A stretch of DNA of 64,000 nt from Hyphomicrobium sp. (lineage in GTDB: Bacteria > Pseudomonadota > Alphaproteobacteria > Rhizobiales > Hyphomicrobiaceae), in contig JASBTM010000001.1 in assembly GCA_030148425.1 (NCBI GenBank), positions 1 to 64,000 of the forward strand. Direction: 5' to 3'. The number at the start of each line of letters is the position of its first letter. The stretch's first letter is position 1. The translations under genes were made by a program, and so were the position numbers. A model generated the notes under the pieces. It saw nothing but the letters and a program-made list of their open reading frames with translations, was not told where the DNA came from and searched no databases. Below are positions 1 to 10,067 of the stretch, piece by piece.

Positions 1-74
1 GACCGTACATCTCCACGAGGGAGCTGCCTCTGTTCGGGACCGTGGTCCCTTTCACGCGGCGCCCACCTGAATTG
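1..74 (+). ncRNA. ssrS: 6S RNA (ssrS), 3' part, cut by the window edge
   Basis: 6S RNA binds the housekeeping RNA polymerase holoenzyme. In alphaproteobacteria its gene normally lies directly upstream of the 5-formyltetrahydrofolate cyclo-ligase gene, which is the case here. The segment has a small GC hairpin (GGGAC-CGTG-GTCCC near 37-50) and a GCGGCGCCCACCT-like tail near 56-68, as I recall for alphaproteobacterial 6S 3' ends. Only the 3' portion is present, so the fold cannot be tested. The call rests mostly on position. A plain leader is the alternative. Confidence 0.5.
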
Positions 75-144
75 TCGGGTCCGTGGGGATACACACGCAC
101 CACCGGCGCAAGTGGAGCCGTCACACCCGCTGTCCGCCAGGATC

Positions 145-720
145 ATGACTGAAACGACTGACGCAAAAGCCGTTCTGAGACGCCGCCTGATCGCCGACCG
201 TATTGCCGCATCGGCCGCACGGCCGGATGCCGGCGAGCGGTTGGTCGACCGCTTTGCACCCAACTGGCGCCCCCGCGCCGGCATGGTCGTGGCGGGGTAT
301 CACCCGCTGCCGCACGAGATCGATCCCGGGCCGCTGATGGCGTCATTCGCTGCCGCGGGCGCGCAGCTCTGTCTGCCGGTCATGCAAGGTCGCGACAGGC
401 CGCTGGTCTTCCGGTGCTGGCGGCCCGGCGACACGCTGGAAGCCCGGGCCTTCGGCGTGCAGGAGCCGGCCGACCGGGCGCCTGAAGCTGTCCCCGATCT
501 GGTTCTCGTTCCGCTGGTCGGGGTGGATCGCCAGGGTGTGCGACTGGGCTTCGGCGCGGGCTATTACGACCGCACGCTGGCCCGGCTGCGCAAAGCCGGC
601 GAGGTGCGCGTGGTTGGCCTGGCCTATCCCGAACAATGCGTCGACCGCCTGCCTTGCGAGGATCATGACGAGCGGCTCGATGCGCTGGTCACCGACGAAG
701 GCTGGCAGGCCTTCGCCTGA
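145..720 (+). CDS. ygfA: 5-formyltetrahydrofolate cyclo-ligase
   Basis: It converts 5-formyltetrahydrofolate to 5,10-methenyltetrahydrofolate with ATP in the cytoplasmic one-carbon pool. The 191-aa product is the usual family length. It has a basic N-terminal helix (KAVLRRRLIADR), the GYHPLPHEIDP segment, and the ATP/substrate-binding motif GVRLGFGAGYYDR at about residues 131-143. I chose the ATG at 145, preceded by AGGA, over an in-frame GTG at 112 because the latter adds a non-conserved tail and runs towards the 6S RNA. It is convergent with ahcY. Leucine is mostly CTG, as in ahcY and unlike genes right of 3.3 kb. Confidence 0.93.
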   Translation: MTETTDAKAVLRRRLIADRIAASAARPDAGERLVDRFAPNWRPRAGMVVAGYHPLPHEIDPGPLMASFAAAGAQLCLPVMQGRDRPLVFRCWRPGDTLEARAFGVQEPADRAPEAVPDLVLVPLVGVDRQGVRLGFGAGYYDRTLARLRKAGEVRVVGLAYPEQCVDRLPCEDHDERLDALVTDEGWQAFA

Positions 721-728
721 GCCCAAAA

Positions 729-760
729 GGAAACGCCCCGCCGGAAAGGCAGGGCGTTCC
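729..760 (-). terminator. terminator between convergent ygfA and ahcY
   Basis: An inverted repeat GGAA(A)CGCCC...GGGCGTTCC with an inner GCC/GGC pairing lies in the 66-bp gap between the convergent stops. On the minus strand it is followed by TTTTGGGC, which fits an intrinsic terminator for ahcY. It may work in both directions. Confidence 0.6.
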
Positions 761-786
761 ACATCTTCTCGAAATCCGGCGTTCGC

Positions 787-2214
787 CTAGTAGCGGTAGT
801 GTTCCGCCTTGAACGGACCGGCCTGCGGCACGCCGATATAGTCGGCCTGGTCGCTGGACAGTTCGGTGAGCTTGGCGCCCAGCTTGTCGAGGTGCAGGCG
901 GGCAACCTTCTCGTCCAGGTGTTTGGGCAGGATATAGACCTCGTTCTTGTATTCCTCGCCCTTCGTCCAGAGCTCGATCTGGGCGAGCGTCTGGTTGGTG
1001 AAGGAGGACGACATCACGAAGGACGGGTGGCCGGTCGCATTGCCCAGATTCACCAGGCGGCCTTCCGACAGCAGGATGATGCGGTTGCCGTCGGGGAACT
1101 GTACGAGGTCGACCTGCGGCTTCACATTGGTCCACTGGAAGTTCTTCAGGCTCTCCACCTGAATCTCGTTGTCGAAGTGGCCGATATTGCAGACGATCGC
1201 CATGTCCTTCATGGCGCGCATGTGGTCGACCGTGATGATGTCCTTATTGCCCGTCGCGGTAACAAAGATGTCCATATCGGCGGTGACATCGTCCAGACGT
1301 ACGACCTCGAAACCGTCCATGCAGGCCTGCAGGGCGCAGATCGGATCGATCTCGGTGACATAGACGCGGGCGCCGGCGCCGCGCAGCGACTCGGCCGAGC
1401 CCTTACCGACATCGCCATAGCCGCAGACGACGGCCTTCTTGCCGGCCATCATCACGTCGGTACCGCGGCGGATAGCGTCCACGAGGCTTTCGCGGCAGCC
1501 ATAGCGGTTGTCGAATTTCGACTTGGTCACGCTGTCATTGACGTTGATGGCCGGGAAGGGAAGCTCGCCGCGCTTGGCCATCTGATAGAGACGCATCACG
1601 CCCGTCGTGGTCTCCTCGGAGACCCCCTGGATGGCGTTCTTGGCCTTGGTGAACCAGCCCGGCGTGGCTTCGAAGCGTTTGCGGATCTGGGCGAAGAGCG
1701 CGGTCTCTTCCTCGGACTTCGGGTGATCCAGCAGCGAATGATCGGCTTCGGCTTTCTCGCCCAGGATCAGGTACATGGTGGCATCGCCGCCATCGTCCAG
1801 GATCATGTTGGCGGTTTCGCCGTTCGGCCAATGGAAGATGGCGTCGGCATAGTCCCAGTACTCTTCCAACGTCTCGCCCTTGTAGGCGAAGACCGGGATT
1901 TTCTGCTCGGCGATCGCCGCCGCGGCATGGTCCTGGGTGGAGAAGATATTGCACGAGGCCCAGCGGACCTCGGCGCCCAGCGCGACCAGGGTCTCGATGA
2001 GAACCGCGGTCTGGATCGTCATGTGCAGGGAGCCGGCGATACGCGCACCCTTCAGGGGCTGGGCCTTGCCGAACTCCTCGCGCAGGGACATCAGGCCCGG
2101 CATCTCGATCTCGGCCATCTCGATCTCGGTCCGGCCCCATTTGGCCAGGGAGATGTCCTTGATGACGTGGGGGTGGTCGGCGGCGAACTGGGTTTTATCC
2201 GCAACAGCAGTCAT
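787..2214 (-). CDS. ahcY: adenosylhomocysteinase
   Basis: It hydrolyses S-adenosylhomocysteine to homocysteine and adenosine, recycling the product of SAM-dependent methylation. It is a cytoplasmic NAD-dependent tetramer. The 475-aa protein has the Rossmann motif GYGDVGKG at residues 265-272, the extra ~40-residue segment around 150-190 seen in many bacterial and plant-type enzymes, and the conserved C-terminal HYRY. It lies 114 bp downstream of metK on the same strand, so synthesis and removal of SAM products are probably coordinated. The coding sequence is strongly CTG/GAG-biased, unlike the rest of the window. Confidence 0.97.
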   Translation of the reverse strand: MTAVADKTQFAADHPHVIKDISLAKWGRTEIEMAEIEMPGLMSLREEFGKAQPLKGARIAGSLHMTIQTAVLIETLVALGAEVRWASCNIFSTQDHAAAAIAEQKIPVFAYKGETLEEYWDYADAIFHWPNGETANMILDDGGDATMYLILGEKAEADHSLLDHPKSEEETALFAQIRKRFEATPGWFTKAKNAIQGVSEETTTGVMRLYQMAKRGELPFPAINVNDSVTKSKFDNRYGCRESLVDAIRRGTDVMMAGKKAVVCGYGDVGKGSAESLRGAGARVYVTEIDPICALQACMDGFEVVRLDDVTADMDIFVTATGNKDIITVDHMRAMKDMAIVCNIGHFDNEIQVESLKNFQWTNVKPQVDLVQFPDGNRIILLSEGRLVNLGNATGHPSFVMSSSFTNQTLAQIELWTKGEEYKNEVYILPKHLDEKVARLHLDKLGAKLTELSSDQADYIGVPQAGPFKAEHYRY

Positions 2215-2247
2215 GACCTTCAGGTCCTCTTCGTGTTTCGGGTTTCT

Positions 2248-2310
2248 GACGGGGCGCCGGGTGGGCGCCGGAAATACCGGGGCCGGCGCATGGCTGCGGC
2301 CGGCCCCGTC
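2248..2310 (-). promoter_or_regulatory. structured RNA element between metK and ahcY with competing stems
   Basis: Two pairings share bases. A 10-bp hairpin occupies 2278-2308 (core GGGGCCGGC / GCCGGCCCC). A longer-range 8-bp stem joins 2303-2310 to 2248-2255 (GACGGGGC / GCCCCGTC) and uses part of the same 3' arm. This suggests an attenuator or ligand-responsive leader for ahcY. It does not show the SAH-riboswitch core as I know it, so the function is inference. A simple processing or terminator hairpin for metK is the alternative. Confidence 0.45.
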
Positions 2311-2328
2311 TTATCGGTTTGGCGTCGT

Positions 2329-3522
2329 CTAGGCGAGCCCGCGCAGCGCGTCCACCAAGTCGGTCTTCTCCCAGGAGAAGCCGCCATCCTCGGCCGGCTT
2401 GCGGCCGAAATGGCCGTAGGCAGCGGTGCGGGCATAGATCGGCCGGTTCAGCTTCAGATGGGTGCGGATGCCGCGGGGCGACAGGTCCACCAGCTGACGC
2501 AGCGTGTTTTCCAGCTTCACTTCATCGACCTGGCCGGTGCCATGGCAGTCGACATAGAGCGAAAGCGGCTTCGAGACACCGATCGCATAGGACACCTGGA
2601 TCGTGCAGCGTTTGGCGAGGCCGGCGGCCACGACATTCTTGGCCAGGTAGCGGCAGGCATAGGCGGCCGAGCGGTCGACCTTCGTCGGGTCCTTGCCCGA
2701 GAAGGCGCCGCCGCCGTGCGGTGCTGCCCCGCCATAGGTGTCGACGATGATCTTGCGGCCAGTCAGGCCGGCATCGCCGTCCGGGCCACCGATTACGAAG
2801 GTGCCGGTCGGGTTGACGTAGAACTCGTCTTCCGGCGGCAGCCAGCCGTCGGGCAGCACGTCCTCGACGACCGGGCGAACCAGCTCGCGTATCTGGGCCT
2901 GGTTGAGATTGGCCTTGTGCTGGGTCGAGACGACGACCGAGGTGATGCCGGCGGGAATGCCGTTCTCATAGCGCATCGTCACCTGGGACTTGGCGTCCGG
3001 TTCGAACTCCGGCCGCTCGCCGCTTTTGCGCAGCTCGGCCATCCGCTTGAGGATCTTGTGGGAATACAGGATCGGGGCGGGCATCAGCTCCGGCGTCTCG
3101 TCCGAGGCATAGCCGAACATGATGCCCTGATCGCCCGCGCCTTCTTCCTGATTGGTCGGCTGCTTGGCGTCGACGCCAGCTGCGATGTCGGCCGACTGCG
3201 AGTGCAGAAGAACCTCGATGTTGCAGTTGGCCCAGTGGAAGCCGTCCTGCTCGTAGCCGATATCCTTGATGGCCTTGCGCGTCAGGTCTTCGATGGCCGC
3301 GACCGTCACGCCCTTCGGGCCGCGCGATTCACCGGCAATGACGACGCGATTGGTGGTGGCGAGCGTTTCGCAAGCGGCGCGAATGCTCCAGGGGTCGAGG
3401 CCTTCTTTCGCGCCTTCGCGATAGAATGCGTCGACGACTTCATCGGAGATGCGGTCGCAAACTTTGTCTGGATGGCCTTCGGAGACGGATTCACTCGTGA
3501 ATAGGAAAGATTTGCGCGCCAC
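2329..3522 (-). CDS. metK: S-adenosylmethionine synthetase (compositionally mosaic)
   Basis: It makes S-adenosylmethionine from methionine and ATP. The 397-aa protein shows the ATP motif GHPDK at residues 16-20, [12 protein letters not shown] in the middle and [16 protein letters not shown] further on. I chose the GTG at 3522, because family members begin close to the [10 protein letters not shown] block and the open frame further upstream is not conserved-looking. The first ~85 codons favour GAA and CTC like the chromosome to the right, while the rest favours GAG and CTG like ahcY and ygfA. That points to recombination or a chimeric join within the gene around 3250-3300. Confidence 0.96.
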   Translation of the reverse strand: MARKSFLFTSESVSEGHPDKVCDRISDEVVDAFYREGAKEGLDPWSIRAACETLATTNRVVIAGESRGPKGVTVAAIEDLTRKAIKDIGYEQDGFHWANCNIEVLLHSQSADIAAGVDAKQPTNQEEGAGDQGIMFGYASDETPELMPAPILYSHKILKRMAELRKSGERPEFEPDAKSQVTMRYENGIPAGITSVVVSTQHKANLNQAQIRELVRPVVEDVLPDGWLPPEDEFYVNPTGTFVIGGPDGDAGLTGRKIIVDTYGGAAPHGGGAFSGKDPTKVDRSAAYACRYLAKNVVAAGLAKRCTIQVSYAIGVSKPLSLYVDCHGTGQVDEVKLENTLRQLVDLSPRGIRTHLKLNRPIYARTAAYGHFGRKPAEDGGFSWEKTDLVDALRGLA

Positions 3523-3730
3523 TTTTGGCCCCCATGTTGAGAACTTGGTCCGCGTTTGCCACCTTAACTCAACGCCGAACTCGGCAATCGCGGCGCGGTG
3601 AAAAGCGCCGGTTTGTCGCAATCCTGATGCGTTCGGTCAAGCGATGGCGTGCCTAGAGACGCGAAATGCCGCGACCTGACGACGTCTCCGCTAAATGCTC
3701 TATCGCGGCTATTGTCACAGAAAAGCGATG

Positions 3731-4219
3731 TCAGGAGTCTTCGCCCGCAAGCGCGCGCACGAGTTCGACGATCGAACGGCGCACTTTCGGGTCGGTTACG
3801 CGGGCAAAAGCCTTGTTCAACTCGAGGCCTTCTCGCGTTCCGAGGAAATCGACGACGTAGGTTTCGTCGGGTTGTTCTGCGAAGCCTGGCATCGCGGCGC
3901 CCGCGCTTTGGGCTCCCGACGGTGCTTCGTCATAAAAAAACTGCACAGGCACGCCGAGCACTTTGGCGAGATCGAACAGGCGGCTGGCGCCAATGCGATT
4001 GACGCCCTTCTCGTATTTCTGCACCTGCTGGAACGTTAGCCCCAAGTGCTCGCCCAGTTTCTCTTGGCTCATGCCGAGAAGCATGCGCCTGAGCCTAACG
4101 CGGGAGCCGACATGGACGTCCATCGGATTGGCGCGTCTCGATCCCTTCGGAGCTTCTTCGCTCGACTCGTCTGCGATTGATATTTGGTCCACCATCACTC
4201 GTACAGCCAGCAGTTCCAT
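3731..4219 (-). CDS. XRE-family helix-turn-helix regulator (PraR-like)
   Basis: A single cro/C1-type DNA-binding domain follows a polar N-terminal tail (VGSRVRLRRMLLGMSQEKLG, then FQQVQKYEKG and IGASRLFDLAKVLGV). A C-terminal helical part ends RRSIVELVRALAGE. The family is conserved in rhizobia next to lnt and metK. PraR, its studied member, represses quorum-sensing and attachment-related genes. The N terminus is uncertain: a GTG at 4249 and an ATG at 4195 are also in frame. I took the ATG at 4219, about 15 nt after AGGAAG. The targets in this organism are unknown. Confidence 0.9.
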   Translation of the reverse strand: MELLAVRVMVDQISIADESSEEAPKGSRRANPMDVHVGSRVRLRRMLLGMSQEKLGEHLGLTFQQVQKYEKGVNRIGASRLFDLAKVLGVPVQFFYDEAPSGAQSAGAAMPGFAEQPDETYVVDFLGTREGLELNKAFARVTDPKVRRSIVELVRALAGEDS

Positions 4220-4306
4220 AGACAAAGGCTCTGCACTTCCTAGGTGCACGCGCGCGAGGCGTCAATGACCGACGGTGGCCGCGACAAGTTGACTTCAAGA
4301 CTTTGA

Positions 4307-5947
4307 TTAACGGGCCTTTTTCCGAAAGCCGACGGCGAGCACCGCGAAAAGCGCGAGAACGGCAGCAAGTATCCAGTCGCCAAAGCGGGCGTAGAGGGGC
4401 GGCAGGACGGCCTTCGGCAGAGCGCTATCGATCTGACCACGGACATTCAGACCAAGCGATTGGATGACCCGGCCGAACGGGTCGACGACGCCAGAGATGC
4501 CGTTATTCGCGGCCCTGACGAGAGGAGCGCCCTCCTCGATGGCGCGGATGCGAGCCTGATGAAAATGCTGATAGGGGCCGGTCGTTTCGCCGAACCAGCC
4601 GTCGTTCGTGACGTTGATCAGGACGCCGGGATGCTCGGAACCCTGGACGATGTTTCCGGGAAAGAGCGCCTCGTAGCAGACGAGGCCGAGCGCGGGGGGC
4701 AGACCCGGGATGTGCATCAGCGGTCTGGGCTCGGGGCCGGTCGCGAACGAGCCGCGGCCGTGAGTCAGTTTTTGGATGCCGATGGACGAGAGCGTCTTCT
4801 CGTAGGGCATGTATTCGCCGAACGGCACCAAATGGGTCTTGTCGTAAGTAGCGATGGGCTGGGCGCGTTCATTCAACACCAAAATGCTGTTGAGCGTGTG
4901 CGTCTCGGCGGTCAGCGGCGCGCCCGGGGGCAACGTTGGATCGTGGCGAAGCGCGCCGGTGATCAACGTCGTTCCGGGAGGAATGATGTTTGCGAGTATA
5001 TCGATCGCGACTGGTGCTTCGAGCGGGAAGAATGGCATCGCCGCCTCGGGCCAAATCACGTGCGTGATGCCGGCGAGGGAATCCGTTTGGCCGGATGGGC
5101 TCGTCAGCGACAGTGCGACGTGATCGTCGAAGATGCGGCGCTGATATTCAGCCATCCATTTTTCGCGCTGGGGAACGCTTGGCTGCACGATGCGAAGCTT
5201 TACGCCCGCAACGAACTCTTGCGGAGTTTGGAGCCGCCAGTTGCCGTAAGCGAACAGCAAGCTCATCGGTGCGGCAGCGAGCAAAAGCGCATCGACGATC
5301 CTGCGCACTGTCGGCCGCCCCTGCGTATCGCCGATGAAGACGAGCGGGGCGGAAAATACGAACAGCGCAATCGCCGTCAGCCCGTACGCGCCGAAGAGGG
5401 CCGCGCTTTGCATCAGCGCCAAAGGGTAGGTCAAAGCGTAGCCCGGCAGATCCCACGGGAAGCCTGTCAGTATATGACCGCGCAACCATTCGACGATGGA
5501 TAGCGCAATGGCGAAAACGAAAATGCGGGAAACGCCATCCGTCCAGAACGCGCGCGCCGCGACTGCGCCGACGGCCCAGAAGAGCGCAAGCCCGGCGGGT
5601 AGAAGCGTGATCGCGAATGGAATGAGCCACGCGAACTTGTCGGCTTCGACGAGAAAAGCTTCGCCGATCCAGAAGAGATTGCAGAAAAAATAGCCGAAGC
5701 CGAAAAGCCAGCCTGCTCCGAAGGCGCGACGCCAAGTGGAGCTGCCGTCGATCAGCCAGACGAAAACCGGAAGCGTTAGAAACAAGACCGGCGTGACAAA
5801 CATCGGCGCGAACGCCAGCGCCGAGAGGCCGCCAGCGATGATCGCAACGAGCGCACGGCGCCAGCCGCGAAGCGCCATCACGGTTTCCCGTACGCGCGCT
5901 ATCGGCGCCGACGCTGCTGGTACGCTGGCGGATGTTGCGTCCATCAC
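4307..5947 (-). CDS. lnt: apolipoprotein N-acyltransferase
   Basis: It adds the third acyl chain to the N-terminal cysteine of lipoproteins in the inner membrane. The 546-aa protein has about seven hydrophobic segments between residues 30 and 235, then a periplasmic carbon-nitrogen hydrolase domain. The catalytic triad is visible as E301 (WPEAAMPFF), K370 (YDKTHLVPFGEYMP) and C424 (VCYEALFPG). A final membrane segment lies at the C terminus. It overlaps the end of corC by four bases, so the two are probably translationally coupled. Confidence 0.97.
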   Translation of the reverse strand: MMDATSASVPAASAPIARVRETVMALRGWRRALVAIIAGGLSALAFAPMFVTPVLFLTLPVFVWLIDGSSTWRRAFGAGWLFGFGYFFCNLFWIGEAFLVEADKFAWLIPFAITLLPAGLALFWAVGAVAARAFWTDGVSRIFVFAIALSIVEWLRGHILTGFPWDLPGYALTYPLALMQSAALFGAYGLTAIALFVFSAPLVFIGDTQGRPTVRRIVDALLLAAAPMSLLFAYGNWRLQTPQEFVAGVKLRIVQPSVPQREKWMAEYQRRIFDDHVALSLTSPSGQTDSLAGITHVIWPEAAMPFFPLEAPVAIDILANIIPPGTTLITGALRHDPTLPPGAPLTAETHTLNSILVLNERAQPIATYDKTHLVPFGEYMPYEKTLSSIGIQKLTHGRGSFATGPEPRPLMHIPGLPPALGLVCYEALFPGNIVQGSEHPGVLINVTNDGWFGETTGPYQHFHQARIRAIEEGAPLVRAANNGISGVVDPFGRVIQSLGLNVRGQIDSALPKAVLPPLYARFGDWILAAVLALFAVLAVGFRKKAR

Positions 5948-6969
5948 GCCTTCGGCGCTTCAGGCAACGTCTTGGTGTTGGTCGCGGGTGGACGCGGCGG
6001 ATGGACCTTGAGCTTTTTCACGCGACGCGGATCGGCATCGAGCACTTCGAACTCGACGCCGGTTGGATGGCGGATCAACTCGCCGCGCGCGGGGACACGG
6101 CCGAGCATCGAGAAGATGAGGCCACCGATGGTATCGACGTCGGTTTCTTCATCGTCGGGGACGAGCTTCACGCCGAGGTGCTTTTCAAGTTCTTCGATCG
6201 GCGTGCGCGCCACGGCGACGATGCCGAGCTTCGGATCGACGATGATGTTGATCTCGTCGTCATCGTCGTGCTCGTCCTCGATGTTGCCGACGACCTGCTC
6301 GATCAAATCCTCGATGGTGACGAGGCCGTCGGTGCCGCCGTATTCATCGACGACGAGGGCCATGTGGATGCGTGTCGTCTGCATCCGGATGAGGAGATCG
6401 ACGGCCGGCATCGATGGCGGGACGTAGAGAATTTGCCGCCTGATCTTCACGGTCGTGATCGGCTTGTTGAGATCGATGCTCCGGAGGTCGAAAATGTTCA
6501 TCGCCGGCGGCTCGGCGTCCGGATCGGTCTTGGCGTTCTTCAGCGGTTGGCCGGTTGCTTCCGTCATCAGCCAGCGAAGCACATCTTTGATGTGAATCAT
6601 GCCGCGGGGGTCGTCGAGCGTCTCGCGGAACAGCGGGATGCGCGACACGCCCGCTTCGTTGAAGGTTTGAAGCAGCTCGGAGATCGGTTCGTTTTCGTCG
6701 AGCGCGGTGATATCGGCGCGCGGCACCATCAGAGATACGACGCGGCTCGAGCCAAACTGAAGCAGGCGCTCCAGCATCTTTCGCTCGGCATCCGTGAAGT
6801 TATCGGTGCTGCCTGTCTTGAGGGCGCCTTCGAGGGCGTCGCGCACGTTTTGCGGAACGACTAGCCCGAGCTTGGCTCCGAGAGTTTGGAGCCAGCCGAA
6901 TGTGCCGAACGATCGAGAGTCGTCTGCGAACGTGTCGGACACTGTCTTGGTCTGTGTGTTGTCAGTCAT
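5944..6969 (-). CDS. corC: CBS-domain protein of the HlyC/CorC family
   Basis: The 341-aa protein has two CBS domains at about residues 85-210, the conserved link DEYGGTDGLVTIEDLIEQVVG, and a C-terminal CorC_HlyC domain. It has no transmembrane DUF21 region, so it is the soluble CorC type that sits with ybeY, phoH and lnt in many proteobacteria. CorC has been linked to magnesium or cobalt efflux, but the biochemical role is unsettled. It lies between ybeY and lnt in one minus-strand operon. Confidence 0.92.
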   Translation of the reverse strand: MTDNTQTKTVSDTFADDSRSFGTFGWLQTLGAKLGLVVPQNVRDALEGALKTGSTDNFTDAERKMLERLLQFGSSRVVSLMVPRADITALDENEPISELLQTFNEAGVSRIPLFRETLDDPRGMIHIKDVLRWLMTEATGQPLKNAKTDPDAEPPAMNIFDLRSIDLNKPITTVKIRRQILYVPPSMPAVDLLIRMQTTRIHMALVVDEYGGTDGLVTIEDLIEQVVGNIEDEHDDDDEINIIVDPKLGIVAVARTPIEELEKHLGVKLVPDDEETDVDTIGGLIFSMLGRVPARGELIRHPTGVEFEVLDADPRRVKKLKVHPPRPPATNTKTLPEAPKA

Positions 6970-6989
6970 GGCCTTGGGATGAAACCCGG

Positions 6990-7499
6990 TCAGCTACTTG
7001 TACTGGGTTCCAGCTCGCCCGTGTAGGGATTTGCTATGCCTAATTTGGAAAGTATTTTTATTTCAAGGGCTTCCATGCGTTCTGCATCGGCTGCCGTCTC
7101 GTGATCATAGCCTAAAAGGTGGAGCACGCCATGGACGACCAAATGCTGCACGTGATGCTCAAGCGAGATATCCTGCTCGGATGCCTCGCGTGTGACGGTT
7201 TCGATGGCTAGAATGATGTCGCCGATCTGGCCGTCCGGAGAGCCGTCGCCCGCCGGAAAAGATAGCACATTCGTAGGCTTAGGCTTGCCGCGGAAACGAC
7301 CGTTGAGGTCGCTCACGACGGCGTCCGACGACAAAGCGATGGAAACGGAACCGGGCACAGGGCCATCGGCCGCCGCGATGGCGGCCCGGGCGGCGACCTC
7401 GATCAGCTGATCGAGGTCAGACACGTGCGACCAATCACCATCGTCCTCGACGGTCTCAACCTCGAAGACCGGTGCAGCCGCCTGTGGAGACGCGGGCAT
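6990..7499 (-). CDS. ybeY: endoribonuclease YbeY
   Basis: This single-strand-specific metal-dependent RNase takes part in 16S rRNA 3' maturation and ribosome quality control. The zinc-binding signature H-x3-H-x5-H is seen as [11 protein letters not shown] near residue 130, and the family block NVLSFPAGD is present. The product is 169 aa from the ATG at 7499. The frame stays open upstream, but that part lies inside phoH. It starts 5 bp after the phoH stop codon, consistent with coupling. Confidence 0.95.
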   Translation of the reverse strand: MPASPQAAAPVFEVETVEDDGDWSHVSDLDQLIEVAARAAIAAADGPVPGSVSIALSSDAVVSDLNGRFRGKPKPTNVLSFPAGDGSPDGQIGDIILAIETVTREASEQDISLEHHVQHLVVHGVLHLLGYDHETAADAERMEALEIKILSKLGIANPYTGELEPSTSS

Positions 7500-7503
7500 C
7501 GGC

Positions 7504-8622
7504 TTACTTCGGCTTTTCGTAGGCGTCGACGATCTTCGCGACCAGGTCGCGCCGGACGATATCGGCCGCCACAAAATTGACGATCGAGATGTCCTCAACC
7601 TTCGCCAGAAGATCGACGGCCTCAACGAGGCCCGATTTGGTGCCGAGCGGCAAGTCGATCTGGGACGGATCGCCCGTCACGATCATTTTCGAACCCTCGC
7701 CGATACGCGTCAGGAACATCTTCATCTGCATGCTGGTCGTGTTCTGCGCTTCGTCCAGAATGACGAAGGCGTTGGCAAGCGTGCGGCCGCGCATGAAGGC
7801 GAGAGGGGCGACTTCGATGACGCCCGTTTCGATGTCGCGCTCGACCTTTTCCGGCGGCAGAACGTCGTAAAGCGCGTCATACAGCGGGCGGAGATAGGGG
7901 TCGACCTTGTCGCGCATGTCGCCGGGCAGGAAGCCCAGGCGCTCGCCGGCTTCGACGGCGGGACGGGAAAGGATGATGCGCTCGACCACACCGCGCTCCA
8001 GGCAGTGAGCGGCGAAGGCGACGGCGATATAGGTTTTGCCGGTGCCCGCGGGGCCGACGCCGAACACCAGATCTTTTTTCTGGATGGCGCGCATGTATTC
8101 GCTTTGCGTCGGCGTGCGAGCCTTCACGACCTTTCGGCGCGTAGCGATCTGGGCTTGGCCGTCAGCAACGGTGCCTTCGGCCCGGGCGTGACGGATCAGT
8201 CCGTCGATGTCGCCGGCGCCAACGGTTTCGCCCTTGCGGATGCGGGCATAGAGCCGTTCGAGCACGTTTCTCGCGATGTCGCAGGCGGCGGGCGGTCCAG
8301 TCAGGATGACGACGTTGCCGTGGGCGTGGGCATCGATGCCTAATCGGTCTTCTATCAGGGCCAGGTGGCTGTCGTATTCCCCAAGCAGCTGCGTGAGCAA
8401 CCGGTTGTCTTCGAAGGGTACAACGACGCGAGCGGTTTCAAGTTCGGCCTTGCTTGGCCGTCTAGATGCCGGCGCGGAGGACCCGCGGAATGCTGCCAAT
8501 CCTGACACTCCCTTGCTTGGGGTTTTTCGAGCCTTAACCTTCAAATTCGAATCGACCGTAAGACCAATGTTAGCATGCGGAATAAGGGTTCGGCACATCC
8601 CGGTTTGGTTAACGCACAACAA
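7504..8622 (-). CDS. phoH: PhoH-like ATPase (YbeZ)
   Basis: A cytoplasmic NTPase of the PhoH family that works with YbeY in RNA metabolism. An N-terminal KH-like part (about residues 65-130) precedes the ATPase domain with Walker A GPAGTGKT at 190-197 and Walker [11 protein letters not shown]. The start is uncertain: a TTG at 8622 gives 372 aa, an ATG at 8598 gives 364, and later GTG/TTG codons near a GGGAG would give the ~330-350 aa more usual for the family. It lies 24 bp after miaB and 4 bp before ybeY. Confidence 0.94.
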   Translation of the reverse strand: MLCVNQTGMCRTLIPHANIGLTVDSNLKVKARKTPSKGVSGLAAFRGSSAPASRRPSKAELETARVVVPFEDNRLLTQLLGEYDSHLALIEDRLGIDAHAHGNVVILTGPPAACDIARNVLERLYARIRKGETVGAGDIDGLIRHARAEGTVADGQAQIATRRKVVKARTPTQSEYMRAIQKKDLVFGVGPAGTGKTYIAVAFAAHCLERGVVERIILSRPAVEAGERLGFLPGDMRDKVDPYLRPLYDALYDVLPPEKVERDIETGVIEVAPLAFMRGRTLANAFVILDEAQNTTSMQMKMFLTRIGEGSKMIVTGDPSQIDLPLGTKSGLVEAVDLLAKVEDISIVNFVAADIVRRDLVAKIVDAYEKPK

Positions 8623-8646
8623 GCCGCGTGGACCACTATCGCCCCA

Positions 8647-9996
8647 TTATGCTGCTGCAATGACACCCGTCAGGCTGAGACGGCGCACCTCCGTTACAGC
8701 CACTTCCGCCGTGCGGCCCACGAGATCGCCGTCGGCGGCCGTATGGATGAGCTGTAGATAGGGCGTCCGGCCGACGAATTCACCCGGCTGGCGGCCGCGA
8801 CGTTCGAACAGGACCGGGACGGTGCCGCCAAGGCTCTGGGCGTTGAATTCGGCCTGCTGCGCATCGAGAAGCGCCTGAAGGCGCTGGAGACGCTCGGATT
8901 TGACCTCTTCGGGAACTTGCGTCTCGAGCGAGGAAGCAGGCGTGCCTGGCCGGGGGCTGTATTTGAAAGAAAAAGCCTGAGCAAAACCGACCGCCCGAAC
9001 GAGCGCGAGCGTCTCTTCGGCGTCTGCATCCGTTTCGCCGGGGAAGCCGACGATGAAATCACTCGACAAGGCGATATCGGGCCGAGCCGTCCGGATGCGG
9101 GCGATGAGATCGATATATTCTGCCGCGCTATGCTTGCGGTTCATGGCAGCGAGCATGCGGTCGGAACCCGACTGCACCGGTAGGTGGAGGAACGGCATCA
9201 GCTGCGGCACGTCGGCGTGGGCGGCGATCAATTCGTCGTCCATGTCGCGCGGGTGGCTCGTCATGTAGCGAATGCGCTCGACGCCATCGATATCGGCCAG
9301 CCTGCGGATCAATTCGGCGAGCCCGATCGATCGGCCCGAGGGGCCTTCGCCATGATAGGCGTTGACGTTCTGGCCAAGCAGAACAAGTTCCTTGGCGCCC
9401 GCGGCGATCAGCTCACGCGCTTCCGTCTCGATCGTCGCAGCGGAGCGAGAAAACTCAGCACCGCGCGTATAAGGCACGACGCAAAACGTGCAGAACTTAT
9501 CGCAGCCTTCCTGCACGGTGAGGAACGCCGACGGGGACGACACGCGCCGCGGCGCTTTCAAGCGCTCGAATTTTTCTTCGCCCGGAAACTCCGTTTCAAC
9601 GATGCGCTCGCGCGTGTTCTCGGTGCGCGCAATCAGTTCCGGCAGACGATGATAGCTTTGCGGGCCAATGACGAGATCGACGGCGGGTTGACGCGTCGTG
9701 ATCTCATGGCCCTCAGCCTGCGCCACGCAACCCGCGACGGCGATCACCGTGTTCTTGCCGTTGCGTTTGCGGACATCCTTCATGTCGCGGATGCGGCCGA
9801 GGTCGGAATAAACCTTCTCGCCTGCTTTCTCGCGGATGTGGCAGGTGTTGAGAATGACCAGATCGGCGTTCGCGACGTCGTCCGTTTCGCGATAGCCGTC
9901 ACGCACGAGCGCTTCCGTCATACGCTCGCTGTCGTAGACGTTCATCTGGCAGCCGAAGGTCTTCAGGAAATAGCTTTTGGTATTTGGGCGCTGCAC
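8647..9996 (-). CDS. miaB: tRNA-2-methylthio-N6-dimethylallyladenosine synthase
   Basis: This radical-SAM methylthiotransferase adds a methylthio group to i6A37 of tRNAs reading UNN codons. The 449-aa protein contains the N-terminal UPF0004 domain with three cluster cysteines (FGCQMN, LNTCHIR, VAGCVAQ). The radical SAM motif is CDKFCTFC, and a TRAM domain is at the C terminus. It is the first of the miaB-phoH-ybeY-corC-lnt run, whose order is conserved in proteobacteria. Confidence 0.97.
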   Translation of the reverse strand: MQRPNTKSYFLKTFGCQMNVYDSERMTEALVRDGYRETDDVANADLVILNTCHIREKAGEKVYSDLGRIRDMKDVRKRNGKNTVIAVAGCVAQAEGHEITTRQPAVDLVIGPQSYHRLPELIARTENTRERIVETEFPGEEKFERLKAPRRVSSPSAFLTVQEGCDKFCTFCVVPYTRGAEFSRSAATIETEARELIAAGAKELVLLGQNVNAYHGEGPSGRSIGLAELIRRLADIDGVERIRYMTSHPRDMDDELIAAHADVPQLMPFLHLPVQSGSDRMLAAMNRKHSAAEYIDLIARIRTARPDIALSSDFIVGFPGETDADAEETLALVRAVGFAQAFSFKYSPRPGTPASSLETQVPEEVKSERLQRLQALLDAQQAEFNAQSLGGTVPVLFERRGRQPGEFVGRTPYLQLIHTAADGDLVGRTAEVAVTEVRRLSLTGVIAAA

Positions 9997-10067
9997 GTCG
10001 TTTGCCGGTCTCGTAAGGGCGTTGATTGAGGATTTTCAGGCCAAGCGCTTAGCACAGAATAGCGCGA

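Noticed and set aside
799..3504. 901-codon plus-strand open frame opposite ahcY and metK
   Set aside because: Antisense shadow of two well-identified genes in high-GC sequence; no family motif and it runs across the gap between them.
3523..3730. SAM riboswitch upstream of metK
   Set aside because: I looked for SAM-II and SAM/SAH consensus blocks on the minus strand and did not find the conserved core sequences; a covariance-model search would decide.
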